Shown piece by piece: positions 8,823 to 18,300 of a stretch of DNA of 64,000 nt. The stretch comes from Pseudomonadota bacterium. Lineage in GTDB: Bacteria; Pseudomonadota; Alphaproteobacteria; JACQOE01. The first letter of the stretch is position 1; the number at the start of each line of letters is the position of its first letter. The notes below the pieces were generated by a model. It saw only the letters and a program-made list of their open reading frames with translations. It did not search any database and was not told the DNA's origin. Position numbers and translations under genes: made by a program. The stretch spans positions 61,477-125,476 of the forward strand of contig JACQOE010000019.1 in assembly GCA_016202695.1 (NCBI GenBank), read 5' to 3'.

Positions 8823-10244
8823 ATGGGCGCGTGGAAGATCGACCGGCTCTCCTCCTTCTCGGCAACCGTCTCCGCCTTCCTGGACGGGACGGACAGCCCG
8901 CGGGCGTTCCTTGAGCGCTGCCTCGCCGTGATCGCTGCCCGGGAGCCGGAGGTCAAGGCTTTCGTGACCCTGAACGCGGACGGCGCGCGCGCGGCCGCCG
9001 ACGCGTCGAGCGAGCGCTACCGCGATGGCCGTCCGCTCTCGCCGGTGGACGGCTGTCCGGTCGGGGTCAAGGACGTGATCGAGACCGCCGACATGCCGAC
9101 CCAGATGAACAGCCCACTCTACCGGGGCTGGAACTCGGGCCGCGATGCCGCCTGCGTGCGGGCTCTGCGCAAGGGCGGCGCCATCATCCTCGGCAAGACG
9201 GTGACGGCGGAGTTGGAGGCCGGCCGCTCCGGGCCGACCACCAATCCCTTCGACCCGGCCCGCACCCCCGGCGGCTCCTCCAGCGGCTCGGCCGCGGCGG
9301 TCGGCGCCGGCATGCTGCCGGTGGCGCTCGGCACCCAAGGCGGCGGCTCGACCATCCGGCCCGCCTCCTACTGCGGGGTGTGGGGCTTCAAGCCCAGCCA
9401 CGGCGCGCTGTCGCTGGCGGGCGTGCACATCGTCTCCGCCACCTGCGACCACCTCGGCATCCTGGCCTCGGGTCTCGCCGACGCCTGGCGCGTGGCGCGG
9501 CAGATTTCCGAGGGTGCCCACACGCCGGACTGCCACGGGCTTCCCGGTACCGGCCATCAGGCGCCGCCGCCGGCCCGGCCGAGGCGGCTGATACGGCTCT
9601 ACACCAAGGGCTGGGAGGAGATCGTCGACGCCGGCGGCGCGGCGCGCAATGGGCTCGGCGAGGAGGTGGAGGCGTCGCGGGACGAGGCCGCCCTGCGGGC
9701 GGCGACCCGCGCGGCGTTCGAGGAACGGATCGACCGGCTGCGCGCCGCCGGCGTCGACATCCTGAGCCGCGACAACGATGCCGACATGGCCGCGCTCGAA
9801 GGGGAGCTCGACAACGGGGTCGGCGGGCGGCTGGACATCGTCGCCTTCGAGATGCGCTGGCCGTTCGACGAGTACCTCGACTGGCATGGCGCCGACGTTG
9901 GCCAATCGATCCACGGGTACATGCAGCGCGGGTCCAGACTGACACCGACCGACTATCGCCGCCTCCTCGATCTCCGCGCCCGCGCGCGAAGGCGCGTGAT
10001 GGAGTTCGCCGGGCGCGCCGACGGGTTCGTGACCCTCGCCTCCACCGGGCCGGCGCCGATCGGGCTTGCGTTCACCGGCAGCCGGACCTTCCTCAATTAC
10101 TGGTCCTGGCTCGGGTTTCCCGCTTTCAGCATGCCGCTCCTCGAGGTCGGCGGCTTGCCGGTTGGCCTCCAGCTCATGGGGTTCGACCGGCAGGACGACA
10201 GGCTCGCGGCCACGGCTGCGTGGCTCGCCGAGACCCCCACATGA
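8823..10244 (+). CDS. Amidase signature-family hydrolase 2
   Basis: This 473-aa amidase-signature enzyme has the triad lysine in CPVGVKDVIETADMPTQ. Its Ser-Gly signature is PGGSSSGSAAAVGAGMLP followed by GTQGGGSTIRPASYCGVWG. The end carries SMPLLEVGGLPVGLQLMG. Compared with amidase 1 it has a longer middle region (DAGGAARNGLGEEVEASRDE onward). The start is uncertain among three in-frame ATGs at 8793, 8811 and 8823; the last fits the domain boundary best. It sits immediately upstream of HyuA-2, with 96 bases between. That supports co-function, with HyuAB opening a ring or imide and the amidase releasing ammonia from the product. Confidence 0.88.
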   Translation: MGAWKIDRLSSFSATVSAFLDGTDSPRAFLERCLAVIAAREPEVKAFVTLNADGARAAADASSERYRDGRPLSPVDGCPVGVKDVIETADMPTQMNSPLYRGWNSGRDAACVRALRKGGAIILGKTVTAELEAGRSGPTTNPFDPARTPGGSSSGSAAAVGAGMLPVALGTQGGGSTIRPASYCGVWGFKPSHGALSLAGVHIVSATCDHLGILASGLADAWRVARQISEGAHTPDCHGLPGTGHQAPPPARPRRLIRLYTKGWEEIVDAGGAARNGLGEEVEASRDEAALRAATRAAFEERIDRLRAAGVDILSRDNDADMAALEGELDNGVGGRLDIVAFEMRWPFDEYLDWHGADVGQSIHGYMQRGSRLTPTDYRRLLDLRARARRRVMEFAGRADGFVTLASTGPAPIGLAFTGSRTFLNYWSWLGFPAFSMPLLEVGGLPVGLQLMGFDRQDDRLAATAAWLAETPT

Positions 10245-10340
10245 GCGGACCCGGAGGGGAGGAGCAGGAGCGCCGATGTCGTCGCTGCTGACCGCAGGAT
10301 GGGGCCAAGCCGTCTCCGCCGGGAGCGGGAGCGTGAAGCG

Positions 10341-12377
10341 ATGGCGATGATCGGCGTCGACGTGGGCGGCACGTTCACCGACCTGGTGATGCACGAACCC
10401 GAGACAGGGCGGATCGTCGCCGGCAAGGTGCCGTCGACGACCGGAAACCTGACCGAAGGATTTGTTCAAGGCCTGGACCGGCTTCCGGTAAGGCTGGACC
10501 GGGTTCGCCGGCTGCTGCACGGGACGACCGTCGCCACCAACGCCGCGATCGAACGGAAAGGGGCGCGCACCGCCGGCATCTTCACCAGCGGCTTTCGCGA
10601 CGTGCTGGCGATCGGCACCGGCCAGCGGTTCACCGGCGGCCTGTTCAACCCCGGGTTCCGGCGGGCGACGCCCCTCATCCCCAGATCCCTCTCCTTCGAG
10701 GTGCGCGAGCGCATTGACCACCGCGGCCGCGAGATCGCGCCCCTGAACCAACGCGATCTCGCCGAGGTCGCAGCGCGGCTCCGGGACGTCGCGGTCGAGG
10801 CCGTCTCCATCTGCTTCCTCCACGCCTACGCCAACGAAGGGCACGAGCGCGCCGTCGAGACGTATCTCAAGGACCGAGTCCCGAACCTGTTCGTCTGCCG
10901 CTCCGGCGACGTCCTGCCCCAGATCCGCGAGTACGAGCGCTTCACCGCCACCGCCTTCAACGCCTACCTCGGGCCGGTCGTGGAGCGGTACCTGTCGGCC
11001 CTCGAGGATCGGCTCCGCGGCGCTGGCTACGGGCGCGACCTGCTGCTGATGACCAGCACCGGGGGCGTCGTCTCGGCGCGGCATGCCTCGCGCTATCCCG
11101 TGAGCACGGTGCTTTCAGGGCCCGCGGGCGGGGTCAGCGCCGGCCTCTATCTCGGCCGGGCGCTGGGGATCGAGAACCTCATCACCTACGACATGGGCGG
11201 CACCAGCACCGACGTCTGCCTGATCAAGAACCTTCGCCCCGCCTTTGCCGCGCAGCGCATCGTCGGCGGGCTGCCGCTGAGGATCCCGCAGCTCGACATC
11301 AACACCATCGGCGCCGGCGGGGGAAGCATCGCCCGCATCGAGGCGGACGGCTCCTTCCGCGTCGGCCCGGAGAGTTCCGGCGCGGTTCCGGGTCCGGCCT
11401 GCTACGGCCGTGGCGGAGAGCAGGCGACTGTGACCGACGCCAACCTCGTCCTCGGCCGGCTGAGTCCCGCCAATCCGCTGGGGGGCTCGCTCACGGTGCG
11501 CCCGGAGCTGGCGCGGAGCGCGGTCGAGCGGGTCGCCGAGGCGCTCGGGCTCGCGGATGTCCATCGCGCCGCCGAGGGGATCGTCCGGGTCGCCGTCTCC
11601 AACATGGCGAGCGCCATCCGCGAGGTCTCCATCGAGCGGGGCGAGGATCCGCGGCCATTCGCGCTGGTGGCGTTCGGCGGCGCCGGGCCGATGCACGGCT
11701 GCGAGGTGGCGCAGAGCCTGGGGCTGTCGCGGGTCATCGTCCCCCTTTATCCCGGAAACTTCTCGGCCCTCGGCCTACTGGTCTCGGATCTCCGGCACGA
11801 GTTCCTGCGCAGCCACCTGACCTTGGTCGAGGAGGCCGACCTTGGAACCGTGGCCGGTCTGCTGCGCCGCATGGGCGAGGAAGGGCGGCGGCTCCTGGCG
11901 GAGGAGGGGGCCGCGCCCTCGGACACTGACATTCATTACGTCCTCGAGCTTCGCTATCGCGGACAGGCCCACCAGCTCGGCGTCGAGGTGAACCCGGGGA
12001 ACCTGACCCGGGAGGCGCTGGCCGCGGACTTCCAGCGTCTCTACTTCGACACTTGGTCGTACCGGCCCGACACCACCGCGGTGCAGATCGTGAATCTGCG
12101 CGTGACCGCGGTCGGCAAGGCGCCGCGGGTGAGCTTGGCGCCGCCCACGCCGGAGGCGTCCGGAGGGGAGATCGGCGAGGCGCCAAAGCAGGTCCGCAGG
12201 GTCTATTTCGGCGGCGATTTCCACGACACCCCGATCTACGAGCGCTCGCGGCTCCCGTTGCAAGCCCGGCTGCTGGGCCCGGCGATCATCGACGAGGAGG
12301 GGGCGACCACGGTCGTGCCTCCGCAGTGGCGGGCCGAGGTCCACCCCAGCGGCCACCTTTTCCTGCACCGGAGGTGA
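10341..12377 (+). CDS. hyuA: Hydantoinase A/oxoprolinase-family ATPase subunit (HyuA-2)
   Basis: This 678-aa HyuA begins MAMIGVDVGGTFTDLVMHEP. It contains LHGTTVATNAAIERKGART, IGTGQRFTGGLFNP, SGPAGGVSAG, YDMGGTSTDVCL and IGAGGGSIARIE, and ends with GPAIIDEEGATTVVPP. The ATG at 10341 is preferred because the ASKHA motif starts only four residues in; a longer in-frame reading adds an arginine-rich stretch. HyuB-2 starts five bases after the stop codon. By eye it is a close relative of HyuA-4: both share TGRIVAGKVPST-like and GTGQRFTGGLF segments not found in HyuA-1 or HyuA-3. This suggests an internal duplication. Confidence 0.9.
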   Translation: MAMIGVDVGGTFTDLVMHEPETGRIVAGKVPSTTGNLTEGFVQGLDRLPVRLDRVRRLLHGTTVATNAAIERKGARTAGIFTSGFRDVLAIGTGQRFTGGLFNPGFRRATPLIPRSLSFEVRERIDHRGREIAPLNQRDLAEVAARLRDVAVEAVSICFLHAYANEGHERAVETYLKDRVPNLFVCRSGDVLPQIREYERFTATAFNAYLGPVVERYLSALEDRLRGAGYGRDLLLMTSTGGVVSARHASRYPVSTVLSGPAGGVSAGLYLGRALGIENLITYDMGGTSTDVCLIKNLRPAFAAQRIVGGLPLRIPQLDINTIGAGGGSIARIEADGSFRVGPESSGAVPGPACYGRGGEQATVTDANLVLGRLSPANPLGGSLTVRPELARSAVERVAEALGLADVHRAAEGIVRVAVSNMASAIREVSIERGEDPRPFALVAFGGAGPMHGCEVAQSLGLSRVIVPLYPGNFSALGLLVSDLRHEFLRSHLTLVEEADLGTVAGLLRRMGEEGRRLLAEEGAAPSDTDIHYVLELRYRGQAHQLGVEVNPGNLTREALAADFQRLYFDTWSYRPDTTAVQIVNLRVTAVGKAPRVSLAPPTPEASGGEIGEAPKQVRRVYFGGDFHDTPIYERSRLPLQARLLGPAIIDEEGATTVVPPQWRAEVHPSGHLFLHRR

Positions 12378-12382
12378 CGGCG

Positions 12383-14518
12383 ATGGCGGGAGAAGCGGAC
12401 GAGCGGAGCGGGAGGGCGGCGATGGCCGGGGCGCCTAGTCAGGGCGGGCCGGCGGCCGCGCCCGATCCCGTCCGGGTGGAGGTCATTCACAACGCCCTGA
12501 TGAGCTTCATCAAGGAGATGCGCTACACCATCATCCGCACCGCCTTCGGGCCCAGCCTCCGGGAGCGGCACGACTTCTCCTGCGCGCTTCAGGCTCCCGA
12601 CGGCGAGCTGGTGGCGATCTATCAGGACAATCCGCCGCACATCGTGCCCACCGTCTACGCGGTGCGCGCGGCGCGCGATCGGTTCGGCGACGACCTTCAC
12701 CAGGGGGACGTCATCCTGGTCAATGATCCCTACGTCCTCGGCGGCCACATGAACGACGTCGCCCACCTCTATCCGATCTTCGAGGGCGGGCGCCTGATCT
12801 TCTGGATCGTCATCCGGCTCCACTACACCGACATCGGCGGGATGGCGGCCGGCAGCATCACCCCCGACGCCACCGAGGTGTATCAGGAAGGGATCCGCAT
12901 CCCGCCCGTGAAAGCGTACCAGAAAGGAGTGGCCAACGACGCCTTCCTCGACGTTTTCTTCGCCAATGTCCGCGTTCCCGACGAGCGTAAGGCCGACTTC
13001 ATGGCCCTGATCGCCTCGTTCTGGACCAGCGAGAAGCGGCTTCGGGAAATCCTCGATACCCACGGTACGGACTCGGTCCTCGAGTGCAGCGAGGTCGTCC
13101 GCGACCGGGCCGAGCGTCGGATGCGCGACGCCATCGCCCGGCTGCCCGACGGCGAATACGCCTACGAGCTGAATCTGGACTCGGACGGTTTCGCGCGTCG
13201 ATGGATCCCCCTCCGGGTGCGCGTTGTCATCGCCGGGGATTCGATGACGGTCGACTTCGGCGACAGCGCGCCGTCGGTTGCGGGTCCGATGAACGGCAGC
13301 GAGGCCACCGCCGCCTGCGCCGCGTTCGTCGCCGTGAAGGGCCTGCTCGACCCCGGCCCGGCGGTGAACGGCGGCTCGTTCCGGCCGATCCGGGTGGTGA
13401 CCCGGCGCGGCACGCTCTTCCAGGCCCAGCCCCCGACGCCCACCTGCGGCGCCCAGGATCTGATGCACCGGGCGACGAGCGTGGTCCTCGGGGCGCTGGC
13501 GCCGGCGGTGCCGGCCAATGCCCTCGGCGATCATTGCTCGCCCGGTCATCACTACATGGCGGGCCACGATCCCGAGACCGGCCGCCCGTTCATCATGTAC
13601 GACTCGCCCATCGGCGGGACCGGGGCGGTGCAGGCGCACGACGGCAACGATGTCCTCGCCGGCTTCGAGCGCGGCGACCACACCCGCATCATGCCGATGG
13701 AAGTGCACGAGACCGAGTTCCCGTTCCTGGCCGAATTCAATGAGCTTCGGGTCGACAGCGGCGGAGCGGGCGAGCGGCGGGGGGGTCTCGGGGTGCGGCG
13801 GGGCTGGCGCATGGTTCGCGGCCGGGGCACGCTGACGGATATGGCGGAACCGAGCTTCACTCCCTATCACGGCCTCCTGGGGGCGCATGGGGGGGCGCCG
13901 AACACCACGGTAGTTTCCCGCGGCGAGTCGCTCCTGGTTCCGGCGGAGGCGACCGGCAAGGCGGTACGTTTCCCGATCCAGGAGGGCGATCTCGTTCAGA
14001 TCCTGAAATGGGGAGGCGGCGGTTACGGCGATCCGCTCGAACGCGACTCGAGGGCGGTGCTGGAGGACGTCCGGCAGGGGTACGTGTCGTCCCGCTCCGC
14101 GCGCGAGCTTTACGGAATCGTGCTCGCCGCCGGGACGGTCGACGCCGTCGCCACCCGGCGGTTGCGGGAGCGGCTCCGGGCCGATCGGGTTTACCTAACG
14201 GTGGTGGCGGTAGATCGGGACACGCTGCACGATCAGAGTCGCCTGTGGCTCCTCGCCCCCGAGGCGGCGCGACGGCTTGGGTGCGGCGAGGGGGAGATGA
14301 TCGAGTGCATCGCCCAGGGCACTGCGCCGCTCCGCGGCCGGGTGCGGCTCTGCTCCGGCCAAGCGGCGGGGGAATTGCCCTCCGGCCCTTTCGCCCGCAA
14401 GGTGTTCCGGGCCGGGGCCGGGGCCCGGGTGTGGGTGCGCAGGGTGTTCAATCCGATGCAGTGGGAGCTGGGAAGCGCGTGGCCGTCCCCCCACCCGGCG
14501 CGGGAAGGGGATTCGTGA
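12383..14518 (+). CDS. hyuB: Hydantoinase B/oxoprolinase-family subunit with C-terminal extension (HyuB-2)
   Basis: This 711-aa HyuB is clearly longer than the roughly 560 aa of HyuB-1. The HyuB core has VEVIHNALMSFIKEMRYTII, RTAFGPSLRERHDFSCAL, VNDPYVLGGHMNDVAHLYP and a glycine-rich WGGGGYGDPLERD closing motif. About 145 further residues follow that motif, including EMIECIAQGTAPLRGRVRL and GARVWVRRVF. The same extension occurs in HyuB-4. The start follows GGAGGTGACGGCG. It pairs with HyuA-2, five bases upstream, and is followed three bases later by HyuA-3, so the genes read as one transcript. The extra domain is not recognised. Confidence 0.9.
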   Translation: MAGEADERSGRAAMAGAPSQGGPAAAPDPVRVEVIHNALMSFIKEMRYTIIRTAFGPSLRERHDFSCALQAPDGELVAIYQDNPPHIVPTVYAVRAARDRFGDDLHQGDVILVNDPYVLGGHMNDVAHLYPIFEGGRLIFWIVIRLHYTDIGGMAAGSITPDATEVYQEGIRIPPVKAYQKGVANDAFLDVFFANVRVPDERKADFMALIASFWTSEKRLREILDTHGTDSVLECSEVVRDRAERRMRDAIARLPDGEYAYELNLDSDGFARRWIPLRVRVVIAGDSMTVDFGDSAPSVAGPMNGSEATAACAAFVAVKGLLDPGPAVNGGSFRPIRVVTRRGTLFQAQPPTPTCGAQDLMHRATSVVLGALAPAVPANALGDHCSPGHHYMAGHDPETGRPFIMYDSPIGGTGAVQAHDGNDVLAGFERGDHTRIMPMEVHETEFPFLAEFNELRVDSGGAGERRGGLGVRRGWRMVRGRGTLTDMAEPSFTPYHGLLGAHGGAPNTTVVSRGESLLVPAEATGKAVRFPIQEGDLVQILKWGGGGYGDPLERDSRAVLEDVRQGYVSSRSARELYGIVLAAGTVDAVATRRLRERLRADRVYLTVVAVDRDTLHDQSRLWLLAPEAARRLGCGEGEMIECIAQGTAPLRGRVRLCSGQAAGELPSGPFARKVFRAGAGARVWVRRVFNPMQWELGSAWPSPHPAREGDS

Positions 14519-14521
14519 GTC

Positions 14522-16597
14522 ATGAGCAAGCGTCCGGAATCCAGTCGGAGCGAATACTGGGTCGGAATCGACATCGGCGGCACTTTCACCGACATCGTTC
14601 TCTACGACGCCGGCAAGGACGAGATTCTGGCCTACAAGACCCCGACGCCGGCCTCGACCCGCGCCGAGGCCGTGCTGACCGGCCTTCGGACGGCGCTCGC
14701 GCGCCATGGCGCCAAGGGTGCCGAGGTGGTCTTCCTCGGGCACGGGACGACGGTCGCCACCAATGCGCTCCTGACCAGGGAGGCGCTGCCGACGGCGGTC
14801 CTGACCACCCGCGGCTTCGGCGACGTGCTCGAAATCCGGCGCCAGACTCGCCGCAACACGTTCGATTACTACGCCGACTTTCCGCCTCCGCTCGTGCCCC
14901 GAACCGACGTGGCGGAGCTGGACGAGCGGATGGATGCGGCCGGAGAGGTCGTGGTCCCCCTGCGGCGGGACGAAGTGGCCGAGACTCTGAGGTCGCTGGT
15001 CGCCAGGGGCATCCGGTCGGTGGCGGTCTGTTTCCTGCACAGCTACGCCAATCCCGCGCATGAGCGCGAGGTCGGCGAGATCGCCCGGGCCTGCGCCCCC
15101 GAGCTCCTGCTCAGCCTCTCCTGCGATCTGGTGCCGGAGTTCCGTGAGTACGAGCGCATGAGCACCACCGTGATCAACGCCTTCGTCCGCCCCGCGGTGA
15201 GCGCCTATCTCTCCCGCCTCGAGGAGGGGGTGGGACAACTCGGCATCGAGGCGCCGCTCGTCGTCGTCCAGGGCAACGGCGGGCTGATGTCGAGCGAGAC
15301 GGCCAAGCGGCAGCCGGTGGCCATGATCCGGTCGGGCCCCGCAGCGGGCGTCGCCGGCGCCGCGTTCGTGGCCGATCTGGCGGGCCAGAAGCGGATCATC
15401 ACCCTCGACATCGGCGGCACCAGCGCCGACGTCAGCGTCTTCGAGGGAGAGACACCGTCGGTGGTCCGCGACTGGGAGGTCAGCACCTTCCCGGTGAAGT
15501 GGACCGCGCTCGACGTGCGCTCGATCGGCGCCGGCGGCGGCAGCATCGCCTGGGTGGACAGCGGCGGATTGCTCAAGGTGGGACCGGACAGCGCCGGCGC
15601 CGACCCCGGGCCGGCCTGCTACGGCAGGGGCGGAACGCGGGCGACGGTCACCGACGCGCACCTGGTGCTGGGACGGATCGGTCCCGACGCGGTCCTGGGC
15701 GACAGCCTTCGCGTCGACAGCCGGCGCGGATACGAGGCGGTCGGCGCCCTGGCGGCGCAGCTCGGCCGCCCGGATCAGGAGACGGCGGCGGGCATCATCG
15801 AGATCGTCAACGCGGCGATCGCCCAGGAGGTTCACTTCATCTGCGCCGAGAAGGGCCTCAACATCCGCGACTACACGCTCGTGGCCTATGGCGGCGCCGG
15901 TCCGCTGCATGCGGCGCAGGTGGCCGAGGAGCTGGGGATCGGCAAGGTGCTCGTGCCCTATTGGCCGGGTCTGGTGTGCGCCCTCGGGGTGCTGGCGACC
16001 GTGCCCAAGGCGGACTTCGCCATGACCCACTTGGTAAGCCTGAGCCCGGACGAGCCGGCCCAGGCCGACGTCATCAAGGGCCTGTTCGGGGAGCTCGATC
16101 TCAGGGCCGGGAACTGGCTGCGCGAGCAGAAGATACCCTCGCGGGCGGTGCGCAGAAGCTGGTCGCTCGACATGCGCTACCGGGGCCAGAACTACGAGCT
16201 GGCGGTGGACGTGCCGGCGACGGACGTCCGAATCGACGCGCTCGTCGAGAGCTTCCACCGCCGCCACGAGGAGGCATACGGGTACAGCTCGGCCCGCGGC
16301 GTCGTGCAGTGCGTCCACGCCCGGCTGACCATCGCGCTGGAGGTCGATCACCCCCCGCTCCGCCAGCGCCAGCCCGTCGGCGGGGACTTGGTGGCGAAGG
16401 GACAGCGCGACGTCTGCCTGGGGCGCGGGCACAAGGTCCGCCCCTACCCGGTCTACGAACGTGATCGCATCCCGGGCAATTCCTCGTTTCTCGGGCCGGC
16501 CATCATCGAGCAGATGGATACCACCACCCTCGTCCTTCCCGGCCAGCGCGCCCAGGTTGACCGCTGGGGGAATATCTTACTCGAGTTCGAAAGGTGA
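14522..16597 (+). CDS. hyuA: Hydantoinase A/oxoprolinase-family ATPase subunit (HyuA-3)
   Basis: This 691-aa HyuA has WVGIDIGGTFTDIVLYD near residue 14 and LGHGTTVATNALLTREA. It also has RSGPAAGVAGAAF, ITLDIGGTSADVSVFEG and IGAGGGSIAWVDSGG, and ends with GPAIIEQMDTTTLVLPG. One SGPAGG glycine is an alanine (SGPAAG), which is common in one HyuA subgroup. It is more like HyuA-1 than HyuA-2 or HyuA-4. It starts three bases after HyuB-2 and its stop overlaps an alternative start of HyuB-3, indicating tight translational coupling and a HyuA-3/HyuB-3 complex. Confidence 0.9.
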   Translation: MSKRPESSRSEYWVGIDIGGTFTDIVLYDAGKDEILAYKTPTPASTRAEAVLTGLRTALARHGAKGAEVVFLGHGTTVATNALLTREALPTAVLTTRGFGDVLEIRRQTRRNTFDYYADFPPPLVPRTDVAELDERMDAAGEVVVPLRRDEVAETLRSLVARGIRSVAVCFLHSYANPAHEREVGEIARACAPELLLSLSCDLVPEFREYERMSTTVINAFVRPAVSAYLSRLEEGVGQLGIEAPLVVVQGNGGLMSSETAKRQPVAMIRSGPAAGVAGAAFVADLAGQKRIITLDIGGTSADVSVFEGETPSVVRDWEVSTFPVKWTALDVRSIGAGGGSIAWVDSGGLLKVGPDSAGADPGPACYGRGGTRATVTDAHLVLGRIGPDAVLGDSLRVDSRRGYEAVGALAAQLGRPDQETAAGIIEIVNAAIAQEVHFICAEKGLNIRDYTLVAYGGAGPLHAAQVAEELGIGKVLVPYWPGLVCALGVLATVPKADFAMTHLVSLSPDEPAQADVIKGLFGELDLRAGNWLREQKIPSRAVRRSWSLDMRYRGQNYELAVDVPATDVRIDALVESFHRRHEEAYGYSSARGVVQCVHARLTIALEVDHPPLRQRQPVGGDLVAKGQRDVCLGRGHKVRPYPVYERDRIPGNSSFLGPAIIEQMDTTTLVLPGQRAQVDRWGNILLEFER

Positions 16598-16602
16598 ACC
16601 CG

Positions 16603-18279
16603 ATGGAAGCCGCAGGCCACAAGCCGGTCGATCCCATCCTGGTGGAGGTGATCGGCAACCGCTTGCAGACGGTGTGCCGGGAGATGCTCGTCTCGCTCAT
16701 CCGCGCCGCCTTCTCGACCAACATCAAGGAGCGCTACGACTGCGGCACGGGGGTCTTCGACATCGACGGCGACCAGGTCGCGCTCGCCGCGTATCCTCCC
16801 CTGCACATGGGCGGCATGCGCGGCATCGTCCGTCTGCTGCGCGCGGAGTATCCGCCGGAGGAGATCCGTCCGGGTGACATGTTCATCACCAACGATCCCT
16901 ATGTGGGCGTCTCCACGCATCTTCCCGACCCGGTGCTCGTGGCACCGGTGTTCTTCTCCGACCGCCTGGCGGGGTTCGTGGCCTCGGTCGCGCATCACGC
17001 CGACATCGGCGGCCGGGTCCCCGGAGGCCAGGCGCCCGACTCGCGTTCGATCTTCGAGGAGGGGTTCCGCATCCCCCTGGTCCGCCTCTTCGCCGACCAC
17101 AAGCCGGTGCCGGACATCCACAAGATCCTGCGCACGAACGTCCGCAACCCGGACGAGCGGGAGATGGATCTGCGCGCCCAGTTCGCGGCCAACTTCGTCG
17201 GCATTCGCGGCTATCAGGAAGTGTGCCAGCGTTACGGCGACGAGGTGGTCAACGGCGCCGGCCGGGCATGGGTCGACTACAGCGAGGCGCGCCTGCGGGA
17301 CAAGCTGCGACAGCTTCCCGACATCGTGTGCAGCCACGAGGAGCGGGTGGAGAACGACCTCGACGACAAGCCGGTGACCTTTAGGGTAACCGTGCAGAGC
17401 AAGGACGGCCTTCTCCACGCCGATTTCGAGGGAACGAGCCGGGCGTTCGAGGGCGCCAAGAACATCCCCCTCAGCGCCACCGTCGCCACCGTCTGGATGG
17501 TGGTCAAGAGCATGCTTGATCCGCAGATACCGGCCAGCGAGGGGGCCTTCCGGCCGCTTCGGGTGGTCGCGCCTCCCGGCACGATCGTCAACCCCGTGCC
17601 CCCCTCGGCGGTGGGCGAACGGGCCTTGAGCTGCCAGGTGCTCGCCGACGTGGTGATGGGAGCCATGTCCAAGCTGGTCCCGGAGCGGGCCCTGGCCGAG
17701 TGCGGGCCGCACCACGGCATCAACATCTCGGGCATCAACCCCCGTACCGGGCGCTTCTTCGCCAATCACGAGTCCTTCGCCGGCGGGATGGGGGCGAGGC
17801 GTACCAAGGACGGCGTGAGCGCCTGCCGCGTCCATATAGCGGGAAGTGCGAATCTTCCGGTGGAGCCGCTCGAGGCGGAGCTGCCGATCCTTATCCGCCG
17901 ATACGACCTGCGGCGGGACTCCGGCGGCCCCGGCAGGTTCCGGGGCGGGCTGGGCCTGCGCCGCGACATCGAGGTGCGGGCCGACGAGGTGCGGGTCACG
18001 CTCCGCAGCGAGCGCCAGATGATCCCGGCCTTCGGCATCGGGGGCGGCGCCGCCGGCGCCACCGGGGAATTCATCCTCAATCCCGATACGGACCGCGAAA
18101 CGAGGCTTCCGATCTTCGTCTCGAACCGGCGTTTCGCCCGCGGCGACGTCATCAGCGTCCGCACGCCGGGGGGCGGAGGCTACGGAAACCCCAGGGAGCG
18201 GCCGCGGGAGCTGGTCGCGCAGGATGTTCGATCCGGATATGTGAGCCCGGCGGCGGCACGAGACATATACGGGGCCTGA
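16603..18279 (+). CDS. hyuB: Hydantoinase B/oxoprolinase-family subunit (HyuB-3)
   Basis: This HyuB of about 558 aa has DPILVEVIGNRLQTVCREM, RAAFSTNIKERYDCGTGVFD, the TNDPYVGVSTHLPDPVLVAP site segment near residue 93 and RTPGGGGYGNPRERP at the end. There is no C-terminal extension, unlike HyuB-2 and HyuB-4. The ATG at 16603 follows AAAGGTG at good spacing. A GTG at 16594 that overlaps the HyuA-3 stop is the alternative and adds three residues. The gene is followed 21 bases later by the first SHMT-fold enzyme, so the PLP enzyme is probably translated from the same message. Confidence 0.9.
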   Translation: MEAAGHKPVDPILVEVIGNRLQTVCREMLVSLIRAAFSTNIKERYDCGTGVFDIDGDQVALAAYPPLHMGGMRGIVRLLRAEYPPEEIRPGDMFITNDPYVGVSTHLPDPVLVAPVFFSDRLAGFVASVAHHADIGGRVPGGQAPDSRSIFEEGFRIPLVRLFADHKPVPDIHKILRTNVRNPDEREMDLRAQFAANFVGIRGYQEVCQRYGDEVVNGAGRAWVDYSEARLRDKLRQLPDIVCSHEERVENDLDDKPVTFRVTVQSKDGLLHADFEGTSRAFEGAKNIPLSATVATVWMVVKSMLDPQIPASEGAFRPLRVVAPPGTIVNPVPPSAVGERALSCQVLADVVMGAMSKLVPERALAECGPHHGINISGINPRTGRFFANHESFAGGMGARRTKDGVSACRVHIAGSANLPVEPLEAELPILIRRYDLRRDSGGPGRFRGGLGLRRDIEVRADEVRVTLRSERQMIPAFGIGGGAAGATGEFILNPDTDRETRLPIFVSNRRFARGDVISVRTPGGGGYGNPRERPRELVAQDVRSGYVSPAAARDIYGA

Positions 18280-18300
18280 TCGGCCATCGGGGAGGCGCAG

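Noticed and set aside
14195..16432. Very long minus-strand frame opposite HyuA-3
   Set aside because: Shadow of the HyuA-3 gene; composition is His/Arg/Asp/Ala-rich without domain structure.
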